A stretch of DNA of 64,000 bases from Lewinellaceae bacterium (GCA_016716135.1 JADJWX010000006.1:335443-399442); one strand, 5' to 3'; counted from the first letter of the stretch, positions 44,571-54,924 are shown. Notes: generated from the letters alone by a model not told the origin. A program made the numbers and translations.

Positions 44571-44590
44571 AAAGGCATACGTATGCCTTT
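44571..44590. repeat. Perfect 20-bp palindrome between two adhesin genes
   Basis: AAAGGCATAC joined to GTATGCCTTT with no spacer, followed on the plus strand by ATTTTTGTTTT. It lies 37 bp after the adhesin stop at 44627 (minus strand); for that strand a T tract is lacking, so termination is uncertain. Confidence 0.6.
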
Positions 44591-44626
44591 ATTTTTGTTT
44601 TGAAAAAGTTCGTTTTCAGGCGACAG

Positions 44627-47600
44627 CTACCGAACCACCGTCACATCGCCCTTGAACAGCTCAACCTCACCATCTGTATATATCACCGTTGCATGCCAGA
44701 CAAAAACGGCTGGATTCACTTTATCGCCCCTATAACTGCCATTCCATCCAAACGACGGATCGCCCGGTTCAAAATTCTTCTGCTCGAATACCTGGTTTCC
44801 CCAACGGTCGAAAATGGCCATGTATTCAATTTGGTGGACATTGCCCTTGTCAGCGTATAGGGTAAAGCAACAGTCGTCCGGATGCGCGGGATCGTCGGGG
44901 TAAATGGCGTTCGGGATATAAATAGCGCCGCGTTGTACCTGAATGCGCACGGGGTCTTGCGAAATACAACCCTCTTTTGTCGATAGCAAGGCCTGAAACA
45001 CTGTGGTTTTTAGCGGCCAAACAGCCGTCGACAAACAAGTCGGGCAAGCCAGAATATCCGGACCCGGGCTAATCCATTGAACCATGATCGCATCCGGCGG
45101 CACACCGGCGGCAGGCTGGATGTAAATTATTGCTGAATCACCTAGGGTAATCGTTTGGTCAAGTTCAGCCGTACCAAGTACCTGCGGGTACGCCTCCACA
45201 TTAAAGGGAAATTCAAACAGGCAACCCGCCGAATCCGACAGGAACAGGATATGATCGCCGCCGCCGAGCTGATCAAACGACAAATCCGGGCTGTAGGGCG
45301 GCTCGTCTACGCCGTACAGGAACATTCCGGGCGCCGGATTTTGAACGGTCAAACTGGCGTTTTCCTGGTTAAAACAGGCCTTGGTAGTAGTCAACTGAAG
45401 CGTATAGGCATCCGGCTCCACCACCTCCACTTCGCCTGAAACCGTACAACCCTGTGCATCGGTAACGGTATAAGCATACATGCCACCGTGCAGTCCTAAA
45501 CGCTCAGACCCTGATACCCCGTCCTGCCAAATCACCTGGTAGGGCACGGTTCCCCCGGCTGTACTGACGGAAGCCGTCCCATCCGCGCCGCCATGACAAT
45601 TGGTTCCGGTACTTGAAGGCATACTTTGCAAAAGCGCCGGTTCTTCCACAACCGTTGTCAAGTTAAGCGGACAATTGTTCAAATCAATAAATGTCAGCGT
45701 ATACGTTCCCGCCGTAAGGCCGGTTAGAACTGCGGAAACCGGGTTTCCATTCAGGAATGCCTGAACCGGCGCGGTTCCGCCCTGAATTAGCGCCATAATA
45801 CTGCCACTCGAATCGCCCTTGCAAGCCAAATGCCCGGGTAAAAGTTGTCCCGCTAAGGCTGCTGGCTCGCCAATGATTGCGGTATCCAGGTACGCGCAGT
45901 TTAAAGCGTCGGTAACTGTAAATGCGTAGCTACCGGCCGGCCCGGAGATGCTGGAATCCATGGAGCCGCTTTCCCAAAGGTACGAAAATGGCGCTTGGCC
46001 ACCGGTAACAATTGAAGCGCTGCCATTGCCTTGCCCTTGGCATAAAACAGAGTCGGTCGTAACGCCAATTGTTGAGTATAAATGCTGAATGCTTACGGAA
46101 GTGTCCAATGTACAGCCGTTAGCATCCGCTACCGTCAAGATATAATTTCCCGCTGCAAGACTATCCCATGTCCAAGCGGCGCCTGCTGCCGGCTTGTTAT
46201 TGACCGTGTAGGCGGGCGTTCCGCCGGACAGTTCAATGCGGATTTGGCCGTTTTTCCCATCCGGGCAATGATTATCTTTTACCGTGGCGTTCAGTTGCAA
46301 TGCCGGCGGCTGCGCAAGCGTCAGGTTTTGTTGGGCTGTGCAACCATTTTGATCGGTAACCGTGAAGGAGTAGGCGCCTGCGCCCAGGTTCGAAACGGCA
46401 TTGCCGGCTGCTCCGGTCGACCAGGAAAAAGCATAGCCCGGTGTGCCGCCACTGGCCTGGGCCGTTGCAGTGCCATTCATCGCGCCATAACAGGAGACTC
46501 CAAAACCGTTAAAATCTGTTGAAACCACCCCCGTTTCCAACAAAGGCGGCTGCTCCACAACAGCCGTAGCCGTTCCGGTGCAGCCTTGAGCATCGGTTAC
46601 TGTGGCGGCATAAATGCCGACCGGAAGCCCTGCGAGCAAACTGTCGGTTTGGCTGAAACCCGCCCAGGTATAATGCACCGGCGCCTGTGCGCCGCTAACC
46701 GAAAGCGATACGCTGCCGTTCATTTCTCCAAAACACAGTACCGGTTTGGGAACTGCTGCAAGTTCTATCTTGCTATTGAATACCAAAACTGTATCCCATG
46801 AAACACATCCTCCAGAACGCGTGGTTTGCAGAATCAATATGCTGGTTTGCGAAAGGCTGTCACCCAGGTATATCGGGTTGGCGCTGGCGGGATTGTCCAA
46901 AATCGCAGTTGCACTACTCCAAGTATATTGATAGCCGTTAATTGCGGGAAAACCAAGTTGGATCGTTTGCCCATGACATATAGCGCTGTCTGCGCCCGCG
47001 TTTTGCAATATTGGATTGCCTAAATACAAAGTGTCGCCTGTGCAAGCGCAGCTGGTATCGGTCAATAACAGCCACACACCGGAACAGGTGTTGGCGGCAG
47101 GCACAGATACGGATACGGTGTGGCTGCTGGTGAAGCCCGGCGGCAAGTTGTCGAGCGGAATAAAAAACTGGTGGTGCGCCGAGTCGGCCGGGTCGAGCTG
47201 GCTGTTTTGGTTGACATCCAGGCGAATTTCAGCCTGCAAGGCGCCGGCGGCGGAAACAGCCGGCGAAATATTGTGCAAGTCGAATACAAGCTCCCAGGAT
47301 TCCGCTCCGGGCGGTGCAGGCGTGGCACTTACAGTAGCGCTGCTAAATTCGAGCGCCGGTTTTTCAAAACCCAGTAAAAACGACTTTCGAACCATTACGA
47401 AATCGATGCCGCAGTTTCCGCCGGGCGCTGTACTGCAGGAAACGGCGCGCCGGGTCAGGGTTTGCACCTCCATCGTATGATATTGCATGCATCCGGCAAA
47501 CGGCGTTTTGTTCCGGATTTTCAACCTAAAGACAATTGAATCGCCTGCCTGAATACCCAAGGGCATATCCCAATGTAACAGGATAACCGTATCTACAGGC

Positions 47601-48742
47601 AGGAGCGTGGGCTGGGCCTGCGGCGCATTCAAAACCGGTTCATAAGAGCCGGACAGGTATTCCAATTGAAACGGAAGGATCAAGCGAATTTTTTCTGTGC
47701 CGTTGGTCGGGCCGAGGTTGCCCGGATTGTGGATTGCTACCCGGAGTTCCTGTTCACCACAAGCCGGCGCCGGGAATGCGGCTTGCAGCCCCAGATCGTA
47801 ATGGTTCGTTTCGTTTGGCGCCCCGAGAATTTGCGTCCCGGGGCCAAAAAACACGGGTGATCGGCGAATGTCGCCACATTGGTTTTCCCAGGAAGCCCGG
47901 TAGGTAAACCGCAGGCCGTCGATGTAATCGCAATCGGTGATGAGTTTAAAATGAATAAAAAAGGTGTTGTTTGCAGGCTCGGTAGCGCCGGGCAACCCGT
48001 TCAGGTTAAACGGCGGGGCCGCCAGGTCGATCGCCCAACGCAAGCCTTCGGGAGTAGGTATCGGGTCGGGCAGCGCAACAAATTGCCCCTTGTACTCGAT
48101 CCTGCAGCTGCCCGGTACCAGGTTTTGCCCGAAGGGCAGCAGCCGTAAAATCACCGCCGGTTGAAACAAGGTACCCGTTTTTACATTCAACACGGTCATA
48201 GTAAAGTCTACGGGTTCGCACAGGGGTATTGCGCCCGGGGTAACCGTTTCCACGGTGAGCTGCGCCGAACCTTCGCGCGGCGCGGCAATGAGTTCGACCG
48301 TTGAACTGCTCCGGCAGGGTTCGACTCCGATACATTGCGCGCCCGGTTGAAGGGTTAAAGTACCCGCCTGGCATTCTGAATAAACGCCGGTCAAGGACAG
48401 CGTATGGCATTGACCGGGCGATAGCGCGGGCAGTTGAACCATTTGATTCAGACTATCTACAGGCAATACCGGGAGGATAGGGTTCGACGGCGGATCGAGT
48501 ATTTCTACCGTATTATTTAATGCTATGCTTGGGCTTCCAAGCACGTTAAGTGTAGGCGCGTTAACGACTAAAAAATCATTCTCATTACATATCGTCGCGG
48601 TCCAATTGGGTGAATTATCCAGCGAAAGGGGCTGTAAAGTCGTTATTTTTAAATTGTCGATACTCCCCGCATAGTCGTACGTTTCGATCCACACGCTCTC
48701 TTTTTTCAGGGTAGTTGGAATAAAAGGTGTTAAAAACACCAT
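44627..48742 (-). CDS. SprB-repeat gliding-type adhesin, C-terminal part (frameshifted from the upstream frames)
   Basis: 1371 residues without a signal peptide. The N-terminal half has DUF11/CARDB-like 'bloc' beta-sandwiches (CEPVDFTMTVLN, CGEQELRVAIHN); residues 680-1180 hold about seven SprB repeats (C.G...GS....GG..P..Y.W..G, ATVTDAQGCTG); the C-terminus is a type B sorting domain (IYIPNAIYP, IFDRWGNQVF, GDVTVVR). The first in-frame Met at 48742 falls inside the protein. The sense upstream continues in another frame (VYSFCPKAEFEMTRMDGVF, 48707-48842); dropping one A from the A6 run at 48701-48706 joins them. SprB-like adhesins move along the cell surface in gliding. Confidence 0.85.
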   Translation of the reverse strand: MVFLTPFIPTTLKKESVWIETYDYAGSIDNLKITTLQPLSLDNSPNWTATICNENDFLVVNAPTLNVLGSPSIALNNTVEILDPPSNPILPVLPVDSLNQMVQLPALSPGQCHTLSLTGVYSECQAGTLTLQPGAQCIGVEPCRSSSTVELIAAPREGSAQLTVETVTPGAIPLCEPVDFTMTVLNVKTGTLFQPAVILRLLPFGQNLVPGSCRIEYKGQFVALPDPIPTPEGLRWAIDLAAPPFNLNGLPGATEPANNTFFIHFKLITDCDYIDGLRFTYRASWENQCGDIRRSPVFFGPGTQILGAPNETNHYDLGLQAAFPAPACGEQELRVAIHNPGNLGPTNGTEKIRLILPFQLEYLSGSYEPVLNAPQAQPTLLPVDTVILLHWDMPLGIQAGDSIVFRLKIRNKTPFAGCMQYHTMEVQTLTRRAVSCSTAPGGNCGIDFVMVRKSFLLGFEKPALEFSSATVSATPAPPGAESWELVFDLHNISPAVSAAGALQAEIRLDVNQNSQLDPADSAHHQFFIPLDNLPPGFTSSHTVSVSVPAANTCSGVWLLLTDTSCACTGDTLYLGNPILQNAGADSAICHGQTIQLGFPAINGYQYTWSSATAILDNPASANPIYLGDSLSQTSILILQTTRSGGCVSWDTVLVFNSKIELAAVPKPVLCFGEMNGSVSLSVSGAQAPVHYTWAGFSQTDSLLAGLPVGIYAATVTDAQGCTGTATAVVEQPPLLETGVVSTDFNGFGVSCYGAMNGTATAQASGGTPGYAFSWSTGAAGNAVSNLGAGAYSFTVTDQNGCTAQQNLTLAQPPALQLNATVKDNHCPDGKNGQIRIELSGGTPAYTVNNKPAAGAAWTWDSLAAGNYILTVADANGCTLDTSVSIQHLYSTIGVTTDSVLCQGQGNGSASIVTGGQAPFSYLWESGSMDSSISGPAGSYAFTVTDALNCAYLDTAIIGEPAALAGQLLPGHLACKGDSSGSIMALIQGGTAPVQAFLNGNPVSAVLTGLTAGTYTLTFIDLNNCPLNLTTVVEEPALLQSMPSSTGTNCHGGADGTASVSTAGGTVPYQVIWQDGVSGSERLGLHGGMYAYTVTDAQGCTVSGEVEVVEPDAYTLQLTTTKACFNQENASLTVQNPAPGMFLYGVDEPPYSPDLSFDQLGGGDHILFLSDSAGCLFEFPFNVEAYPQVLGTAELDQTITLGDSAIIYIQPAAGVPPDAIMVQWISPGPDILACPTCLSTAVWPLKTTVFQALLSTKEGCISQDPVRIQVQRGAIYIPNAIYPDDPAHPDDCCFTLYADKGNVHQIEYMAIFDRWGNQVFEQKNFEPGDPSFGWNGSYRGDKVNPAVFVWHATVIYTDGEVELFKGDVTVVR

Positions 48743-48855
48743 CCATTCGTGTCATTTCAAATTCCGCCTTCGGACAAAACGAGTATACCTCGAACATCAG
48801 TGAACTGTAAACATAGTAGTCCCAGATATCCGTTACAGGCAAATTTGCCGGTCTG

Positions 48856-51525
48856 TTAAAAATCAGATACTGCTGGTTGCCGATAAATGTAATTTCTGGC
48901 CTGGCAAATCAAGGTATCCGGTACCGGCTGTTGCCCGGCACCGTCTCCCTTGAAATAAATCCAGCGGGCCGAGTTTGCAGCGTACTCGATTCCAGCGGGT
49001 AATTCAAAGTTTAAGAATTCATAGACATTATTGCTCCGGATTTCCTGCGGAAACGGGTCTGTTGACAATTGTGAAATTCCATGTGCCATGCGCAAGGTAA
49101 GTACCCCGGTGGAACAAAGGGTGTCGGGAAAATCAACATAATAACCCCAGTCCGGTATAGGATTAATAAGTTCAAAAAATGTGTTTTCAGAACCACAAAC
49201 AGTAGGTAGCCCATTATATTGATATTCAAAATCCGCATTAAACGTTTCAATTTTTTGCACCGGCCCTGTTGGCAGGGCTTCCGTCAGAACCGTCAGGCAT
49301 TCAATGGTAAAATAATCCCCCGGAGTGATCCGGATATTTTGGGCATACAGGCAGCCGCCAGGTTGCACCAGCGGAAGCAAGGGGAAGCGCCGGATTTGGT
49401 AACCATTCTGGGTACTATTACCGGGCATCTGAAGCGGGCATTGAATTGTTTTACCCGTCTCGGCGTCGGTATAGGTAATTTTTGCATTAATAAAATTGAA
49501 ATACGGTTGAAAACTACCATTCCAATAGATGAGGCGCAAGGTTGTGGTATCGAAAATATCATTGATGCCTCCGTCCACCGTGCCATTTACTTGCAGCAAT
49601 ACGGTGTCGTATGGCATTCCGATTTCAAGATTAATTCCAGGTATATTCGGCGGAACTTGTTGAGTAAGCGTATTATCCAGATAACCAAGATTCATCCGTT
49701 TTGCCGTAAAACCGTCGGCAGTCACGGCGCGCAGCGTATCCGGGCCGGGGGGTGAAAACTGGCAATCCACGGTGAAGGGCACACCGTTTAAACAAGCCAG
49801 GTGCAAGGCAGCCGGGCAGCCATTCCCGCAGTTCCAATATAAATCGGCTCTTATTTGGTAGCGGCCCGGTAGGTTGGGTTTCGAGCAAGGACCGTCGGCG
49901 GGGTCGGGCGGGCAATTGATCAATAACGGCAACTCCAGATTGCCGCTGAATCCGGGAATATACACGGCAAGGGAATTGTTGGAAAGCATTTGAAAGGGTA
50001 CTGCAAAACCGTTCATCGTCGGCTGAAATCCCGGCGCCGGTTCAACGATGGACGGCAGTTTAAAAACGACATAAAAAGAATCATTGGCGCAAACATCCGG
50101 CAATCCCGAAAGCGACAAACTCAGTCCATACCTAAAATTATGGATCGCATCTTCCTGGAAAGAGGTCGGGTTATTGTCCGTTATTTTAGTCGAACTAACT
50201 GCTATGCCCGGATCGATGGCGCTAGACAGCAAGGCGGTTTGCTGCGGGCCGCAGGCGGCTGAAAATTTGGCTCGCACGCCTAAATATTTTGAGTAGACGT
50301 AGCCGTTGCAGCTCATGCAACCCGGATTAAAATTCAGTAAATACGAAAATTGCAGGCTGGCGCCAGGTGCCAGATCGTCAAACATGCCGTCGCCATCTGC
50401 ATCGGACAAGCCGCCAGGCCCATCCGGATCAACTGGAAACGATCCGAATGAAACCACATAGGGCACGCTGGAACCAGGCGAACCATTCGCGACCATCATG
50501 GTATCAATTCTAAATGCCGATAACGGGAAACAATCATTTTTATCCCAGTTTGTGTAAGAAAGCGGCGAATAGGAAAACCCGGTTTCCAAACTGACATTCA
50601 ATGCGGGGGCGTCGCCTGTATTTCGCACCCGGACGACAACGGCAGCCGGCTCGCAGGGTTTTGGGACAGGCACAGTCTGCATCAATTGCAATTCCAGTTT
50701 GGGCGCGGTTACCGGAACCACCGCAAGCTGGTAGGTTTCGAAATCAACTTCGCAAACCGTTCCATCCGCACAACCCCAGCCGAACAACACCGTTTGCGCG
50801 CCGCCATCACATCCCAAAATGCGCAATTGTTGTGTTACGGTAACTGATTCCCCCTGTTGCAACAAGCCGTCCGGTCCAAAGTCTGCGCCTGCCAGCACGA
50901 TGGTGTCTCCTTTCCGGACGCCGGTCGTGCTTAACAGATCAAGTCCCGCCTCGGCCGGGTTATCGATGAAATACAGGCGCAGGGCGTCTCCGATTCCGCT
51001 GTTGTGCAAGGTGAACGTACGGGTAAAAACCGTACCCGGCGCGCCCGAATAATTCCAGTTGCTTCCCGGCGTCAGCAAGACTGCCGGAACCTGGATATTA
51101 TACGGGTACGCGCCGAATACATAGTGCTGGCCGCCAAGGTGCAAGACCACTGTATCCGTAACGCCGCCAGGGTCGGAAGCGCAGGAATAGCGCGCCTGAA
51201 TCTCAAACGTTATGCTCTTGTTGGCGCCGATAGCCGGGAGGCCGAGCACCGGGTGCTGCCGGTCGGTACTGTCGACCAGATGAACGTCCGGATTTCCCAA
51301 CACCGTCTCAAAGCCGGCGCCTTGCGAAAAATTGTACGTCAGGGTACCCGCCGGTTGGGCCACCGGCGCGATATTATTCACCGTAACGGTAAAATTAGCC
51401 GCCTGGCATGGGGACACTTGGTTAGGGCCCGTTACGATGACTTGAAAAAATTGCGCATGGCTTACTGAGGTGGTAAACAAAAGAAGCAGGGCGGTAATGA
51501 CTGGAGACTGGCGCATGGCATGCAT
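48856..51525 (-). CDS. N-terminal part of the same giant adhesin, with signal peptide
   Basis: Start at the ATG 51525 or, nine bases on, 51516; a signal peptide follows (VITALLLLFTTSVSHAQ). About 890 residues of repeated beta-sandwich domains with Cys pairs (SPCQAANFTVTVNN, KPCEPAAVVVRVRN, DVCANDSFYVVFKL), no sorting domain. The last 15 residues are out of frame: from about 48900 the sense continues one frame over (EITFIGNQQYLIFN, then WDYYVYSSLMFEVYSF at 48615-48842). Removing one G near 48899-48900 and one A at 48701-48706 yields a single 2298-codon gene from 51525 to 44627, with signal peptide at one end and sorting domain at the other. Confidence 0.82.
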   Translation of the reverse strand: MHAMRQSPVITALLLLFTTSVSHAQFFQVIVTGPNQVSPCQAANFTVTVNNIAPVAQPAGTLTYNFSQGAGFETVLGNPDVHLVDSTDRQHPVLGLPAIGANKSITFEIQARYSCASDPGGVTDTVVLHLGGQHYVFGAYPYNIQVPAVLLTPGSNWNYSGAPGTVFTRTFTLHNSGIGDALRLYFIDNPAEAGLDLLSTTGVRKGDTIVLAGADFGPDGLLQQGESVTVTQQLRILGCDGGAQTVLFGWGCADGTVCEVDFETYQLAVVPVTAPKLELQLMQTVPVPKPCEPAAVVVRVRNTGDAPALNVSLETGFSYSPLSYTNWDKNDCFPLSAFRIDTMMVANGSPGSSVPYVVSFGSFPVDPDGPGGLSDADGDGMFDDLAPGASLQFSYLLNFNPGCMSCNGYVYSKYLGVRAKFSAACGPQQTALLSSAIDPGIAVSSTKITDNNPTSFQEDAIHNFRYGLSLSLSGLPDVCANDSFYVVFKLPSIVEPAPGFQPTMNGFAVPFQMLSNNSLAVYIPGFSGNLELPLLINCPPDPADGPCSKPNLPGRYQIRADLYWNCGNGCPAALHLACLNGVPFTVDCQFSPPGPDTLRAVTADGFTAKRMNLGYLDNTLTQQVPPNIPGINLEIGMPYDTVLLQVNGTVDGGINDIFDTTTLRLIYWNGSFQPYFNFINAKITYTDAETGKTIQCPLQMPGNSTQNGYQIRRFPLLPLVQPGGCLYAQNIRITPGDYFTIECLTVLTEALPTGPVQKIETFNADFEYQYNGLPTVCGSENTFFELINPIPDWGYYVDFPDTLCSTGVLTLRMAHGISQLSTDPFPQEIRSNNVYEFLNFELPAGIEYAANSARWIYFKGDGAGQQPVPDTLICQARNYIYRQPAVSDF

Positions 51526-51540
51526 GTTTAACACCGGAGG

Positions 51541-51576
51541 CCCGGTCGGGCAGGCAACAATGCCCACCCGACCGGC
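51541..51576. terminator. GC-rich hairpin between adhesin and delta-60 genes
   Basis: CCGGTCGGG (51542-51550) pairs with CCCGACCGG (51567-51575), with further pairing of CAGGC/GCCCA. It lies just after the stop of the upstream minus-strand gene. Confidence 0.6.
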
Positions 51577-51605
51577 CGCCAAAGCGATTGGGTTGAAAAA
51601 ACAGG

Positions 51606-54080
51606 TTAGCGAAGAATCAGCACTGTACCGGTTGCCAAGCCGGTTTCGCTACCGATTTTGTAGAAGTACAAGCCCGCAGACAGGCCGTCGACCGGATGCG
51701 TAATAGCCGTTAAACCCTGATTTACCTGACCCCGGAAGATCAGGCCTGCCAGCCGGCCGTCGGGCGAAAACAATTGGATGTCCAGGTCGATCGGAGCATC
51801 TGCATGCAACTCGAAGGTGAGCTGTTCGCTTGCCGGATTGGGGTACACCTGCAAAGCGCTTACCGACTCGATTGTTTGTGTGGCAGTCGGGCAGGCTTGC
51901 ACTGTTACTGCGGGCGTTGTTCCCGTGCAGCCATAAGCGTCGGCCATACTGACGGTGTAGCTGCCGGCAGCTATTGCCGTCCAGCATTGAGCCGTAGCAC
52001 CCGGTATTGCCTGGTTGTTTAGGTACCATTGGTAGTTGCTGCCCAAAGGCGCGCACAGGTAGCAGCTGTTGGTGATGGTGACCATAGCATTGAAGGCCGG
52101 ATTTTGGGAAACGATCACCTGGTTGGAAAAGGCGCTGAGGCACTGCCCGTTTTGAATGCGCGCCTGGTACACACCGGGCGTTTGAACCTGTATGCTCGGA
52201 CCGGTCTGGTTTCCCGGCGTCCAAACTGCCGTCAGGCCAGGCTGGATATTCGTTGCCGTAAGCGTTGCGGTCTGACCCGGACAAAGCGCTATAGGCCCTG
52301 CCGGCGAAACGGTCGGAGCTGCAGGCGCCTGCACTACGTTTACGGTCACTGCTGCGGAAGACTGACTTGGGCAGCCGTTGTTTGAAACAACGGAGTAGGC
52401 CTTAGAGCCTGCCTGCGCTGTGTTCAGTGTGATTGTTTGCCCGGAACCGGCGCCGGCCGGGCTCCAGGTGTACGTGCAACCGCTACACGGATTTTGCACC
52501 GAAAGCTGGTACTGCTGCCCTACGCAAACGGTTGTGTTGGAGGCAGGGGTAATAACCGGCGTTGGCGGCGTAGTGCCGGCCGTCAGGGTAATGGCATTGG
52601 ATGTCGCGCTGCTGCCGCAACCGGCATTCACGTATTTGGCAGTATAGGTTCCGGGTATTGTTACGGAAATGGAAGTTCCCTGGTCGACCAGTTGTGTGCC
52701 CCGGTACCACTCCACCGAGCAGGTCGGGCAGCCGCCGCCGGCAGTCAGGGTGCTGCTGCCGCCCGGACAAATGATCGAACTGCCTGGCGCGGCGATGGAA
52801 ATGGTGGGCGCTGCAATCTGGTTTGTGACGATCAGTTTGGCAATGAATGGGTCGTCGTCGTAGTTGCCGTCGGCGGGTTGCAGGTAACCGGCGACATAAA
52901 TGTTGTTTCCGTCTACGACCATTGCGCGGGGATGGTCGGCTGCGCTCAGTTTGACCGAGATAGTGGAAAAAGACTCGTCCACGGTAAAGTCCGTTTTCAG
53001 CCGGAACAGATTGAAATACACGTAATTGGCTTCGCCCAGCACCAAAATTTTGCCGTCGCATTGCTGCACCAGCCGGTAGCCGATGTCGTCGTCCTCGCCT
53101 TGACTGTACCAGAGGTCGGTATCCTCCAGCGCGCCTGCGGCAGAAAATTTCTTGATGGAAAGATAGTCTTTACTAGACAGGCGTTCTTGCCCGATTGTGA
53201 CGATTTGTCCGGATGGCAGGATAGTTACATCGTTGGCCACATCATCGCCTACCAGGTAAGACGCCCATTTGAAGTCGACCGTGTTGCCGTCGGCGCTAAG
53301 GCGCGCCAGCGTGGCGTCGTCCGTGGTGGTGCCGTCGCGGTTGCTTGTGCCGCAGATCACATATTTGTTGTTGGCGTCGCGTACGATACGGCTGGCGCCT
53401 GGGGCATCGTCGTCGAAAATGGAGTACGTAGCAATGCCGTCGAAGTTGAACGTCACATCTTTTTGGCCGTTCGGCAAAAAGCGGGCGACCAGGTATTCTT
53501 CGCTGTTGCTGGAAATGCCTGTACTCATATACCCGGCGGCGACGACTTTTCCATCTTCCGGTTGAAGCAGCAGGGTTTTAAACTGCCCGACCTCACTCAG
53601 CGTAGCGACTCCGCCGGTACCGAAGGTCGGGTCAAAAGCGCCGCTTTCCGTAAACCGGGCGACAAATGGATTTATGCCATCAGTGCCACAAATCAGGATT
53701 TTATTATCTGGCTGAATCGCGAGGGAGAATGCATAATCGCTATACTGGGACAGGTCAAGGCTTCCGTTGAGTTCGACGATTCCGTTCACCCCGAAACTCA
53801 GGTCGGGTGCGCCGGTGGTTGAATTGTGTCGGGAGATGAAGGGATGCGGGGAGAAGGACGTGCCGTTGTAATTTTTTACTCCAACACAGACAATACGCTT
53901 GGAGTTGTCCAGCTTCATATCGTAGACGAATTCGTCCTGGATACTCAAGGGGAAGATTACGACGCCGTTGCTGGTTGTGCCGAAGTTTAGGTCCCAGGTC
54001 GGGTTTTGGGCAGCGATTGTGCTTAGCGACAGTCCACAGGTAGTCAGGCTAAGCATAAAGAGGGAAAGCAGTTGTTTCAT
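51606..54080 (-). CDS. Delta-60 repeat propeller and Ig-like protein with T9SS sorting domain
   Basis: 824 residues from the ATG at 54080 (signal peptide MKQLLSLFMLSLTTCG, ending STIAAQ). Residues 25-420 contain delta-60 (DUF5122) propeller repeats (DLSFGVNGIVEL, FSLAIQPDNKILICG, DPTFGTGGVATL, VAAGYM). Three to four Ig-like/PKD domains with the ICPGGSSTLTA, VCVGQQYQLSV, LCPGQTATLTA motif follow (440-720), then a type A sorting domain (VYPNPASEQLTFEL). A surface or released protein; ligand unknown. Its codon use matches the other exported genes. Confidence 0.87.
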   Translation of the reverse strand: MKQLLSLFMLSLTTCGLSLSTIAAQNPTWDLNFGTTSNGVVIFPLSIQDEFVYDMKLDNSKRIVCVGVKNYNGTSFSPHPFISRHNSTTGAPDLSFGVNGIVELNGSLDLSQYSDYAFSLAIQPDNKILICGTDGINPFVARFTESGAFDPTFGTGGVATLSEVGQFKTLLLQPEDGKVVAAGYMSTGISSNSEEYLVARFLPNGQKDVTFNFDGIATYSIFDDDAPGASRIVRDANNKYVICGTSNRDGTTTDDATLARLSADGNTVDFKWASYLVGDDVANDVTILPSGQIVTIGQERLSSKDYLSIKKFSAAGALEDTDLWYSQGEDDDIGYRLVQQCDGKILVLGEANYVYFNLFRLKTDFTVDESFSTISVKLSAADHPRAMVVDGNNIYVAGYLQPADGNYDDDPFIAKLIVTNQIAAPTISIAAPGSSIICPGGSSTLTAGGGCPTCSVEWYRGTQLVDQGTSISVTIPGTYTAKYVNAGCGSSATSNAITLTAGTTPPTPVITPASNTTVCVGQQYQLSVQNPCSGCTYTWSPAGAGSGQTITLNTAQAGSKAYSVVSNNGCPSQSSAAVTVNVVQAPAAPTVSPAGPIALCPGQTATLTATNIQPGLTAVWTPGNQTGPSIQVQTPGVYQARIQNGQCLSAFSNQVIVSQNPAFNAMVTITNSCYLCAPLGSNYQWYLNNQAIPGATAQCWTAIAAGSYTVSMADAYGCTGTTPAVTVQACPTATQTIESVSALQVYPNPASEQLTFELHADAPIDLDIQLFSPDGRLAGLIFRGQVNQGLTAITHPVDGLSAGLYFYKIGSETGLATGTVLILR

Positions 54081-54207
54081 GTGTGCAGAATTGAGTGAAG
54101 AAAGTTTGGTCCTGTTTGTAGTCATTCGGGGTAGGCTGCCTGGGATTTGCCGGCGACTCTAATTGGCCATAAGGGTGGTATGCTTATCACCACTTGGAAG
54201 ATTTTTT

Positions 54208-54221
54208 TCAAAATATTTTGA
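54208..54221. promoter_or_regulatory. 14-bp palindrome upstream of sigma factor locus 2
   Basis: TCAAAATATTTTGA is perfectly symmetric and lies about 95 bp before the sigma start, in the region shared with the divergent delta-60 gene. A possible operator; no recognised regulator. Confidence 0.4.
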
Positions 54222-54315
54222 GCAGATACTTTTTCGATAGCTGATAACCCGCGTTCATTTTGGCCAATAGCATGAAACGAGTTGTGTATTTTAGCGGCGA
54301 TCAATTGACTTGTAC

Positions 54316-54921
54316 ATGGAAGACAATCTGCCGCAAGACGATCCGCAACGCGGACCCACACCGGATTATTCAGCGAGGTGGGAACGCCTTGTCAATGGGG
54401 AGCGCGAAACAGTGGATGCCTTGTACAGGGAAGGGTATCTTTTTGTGCGGAACATCCTGAAAAATGAGCCGCTTCAAACTGTGGAGGATGTGCACCACGA
54501 TGTGTTTATCCTTTTCTACAACAAGCTACTTGCAGGCGCCTTCGACCCTAAATATGCACCTGAAGCGTTTTTCAAAGGAATTGCAAAAAACAAATGTTTT
54601 GAATATCGGAAAAAGCGGAGTAAACTATTCAAGTTCTTGAGTATGCTGAAACAAATTTGGGAGCAGCATTATGATCCGGAAGAACTTTCAGTAGTAGAAC
54701 AAATGGAGGAAATTGAATTGATGAGGAGCTGTATTGACGCCGCACAGCTGGGATGCCAGCAGGTTTTTAAACTAAAGTATTTCGAGAATAAATCCGATAC
54801 CGAAATTGCAGAAATCCTGGGGCTAACACCGCAGTATGTTTCGCTAAAGCGGCATCGATGCTTGGGCTACATTGCCAAATGTTACGAAAAAAAGTCCAAA
54901 AACGGTGGTAAAAACACCTGA
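54316..54921 (+). CDS. ECF sigma factor (locus 2)
   Basis: 201 residues from the ATG at 54316 (a TTG two codons upstream is less likely). Sigma region 2 (TVEDVHHDVFILFYNKL, FFKGIAKNKCFEYRKKR) and region 4 helix-turn-helix (FKLKYFENKSDTEIAEIL, PQYVSLKRHRCLGYI) are clear, and the protein ends soon after region 4. It is followed after 3 bp by the anti-sigma-like gene. Divergent from the adhesin block, convergent with the CHAT gene. It probably acts only when released by the membrane partner. Confidence 0.9.
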   Translation: MEDNLPQDDPQRGPTPDYSARWERLVNGERETVDALYREGYLFVRNILKNEPLQTVEDVHHDVFILFYNKLLAGAFDPKYAPEAFFKGIAKNKCFEYRKKRSKLFKFLSMLKQIWEQHYDPEELSVVEQMEEIELMRSCIDAAQLGCQQVFKLKYFENKSDTEIAEILGLTPQYVSLKRHRCLGYIAKCYEKKSKNGGKNT

Positions 54922-54924
54922 ACA

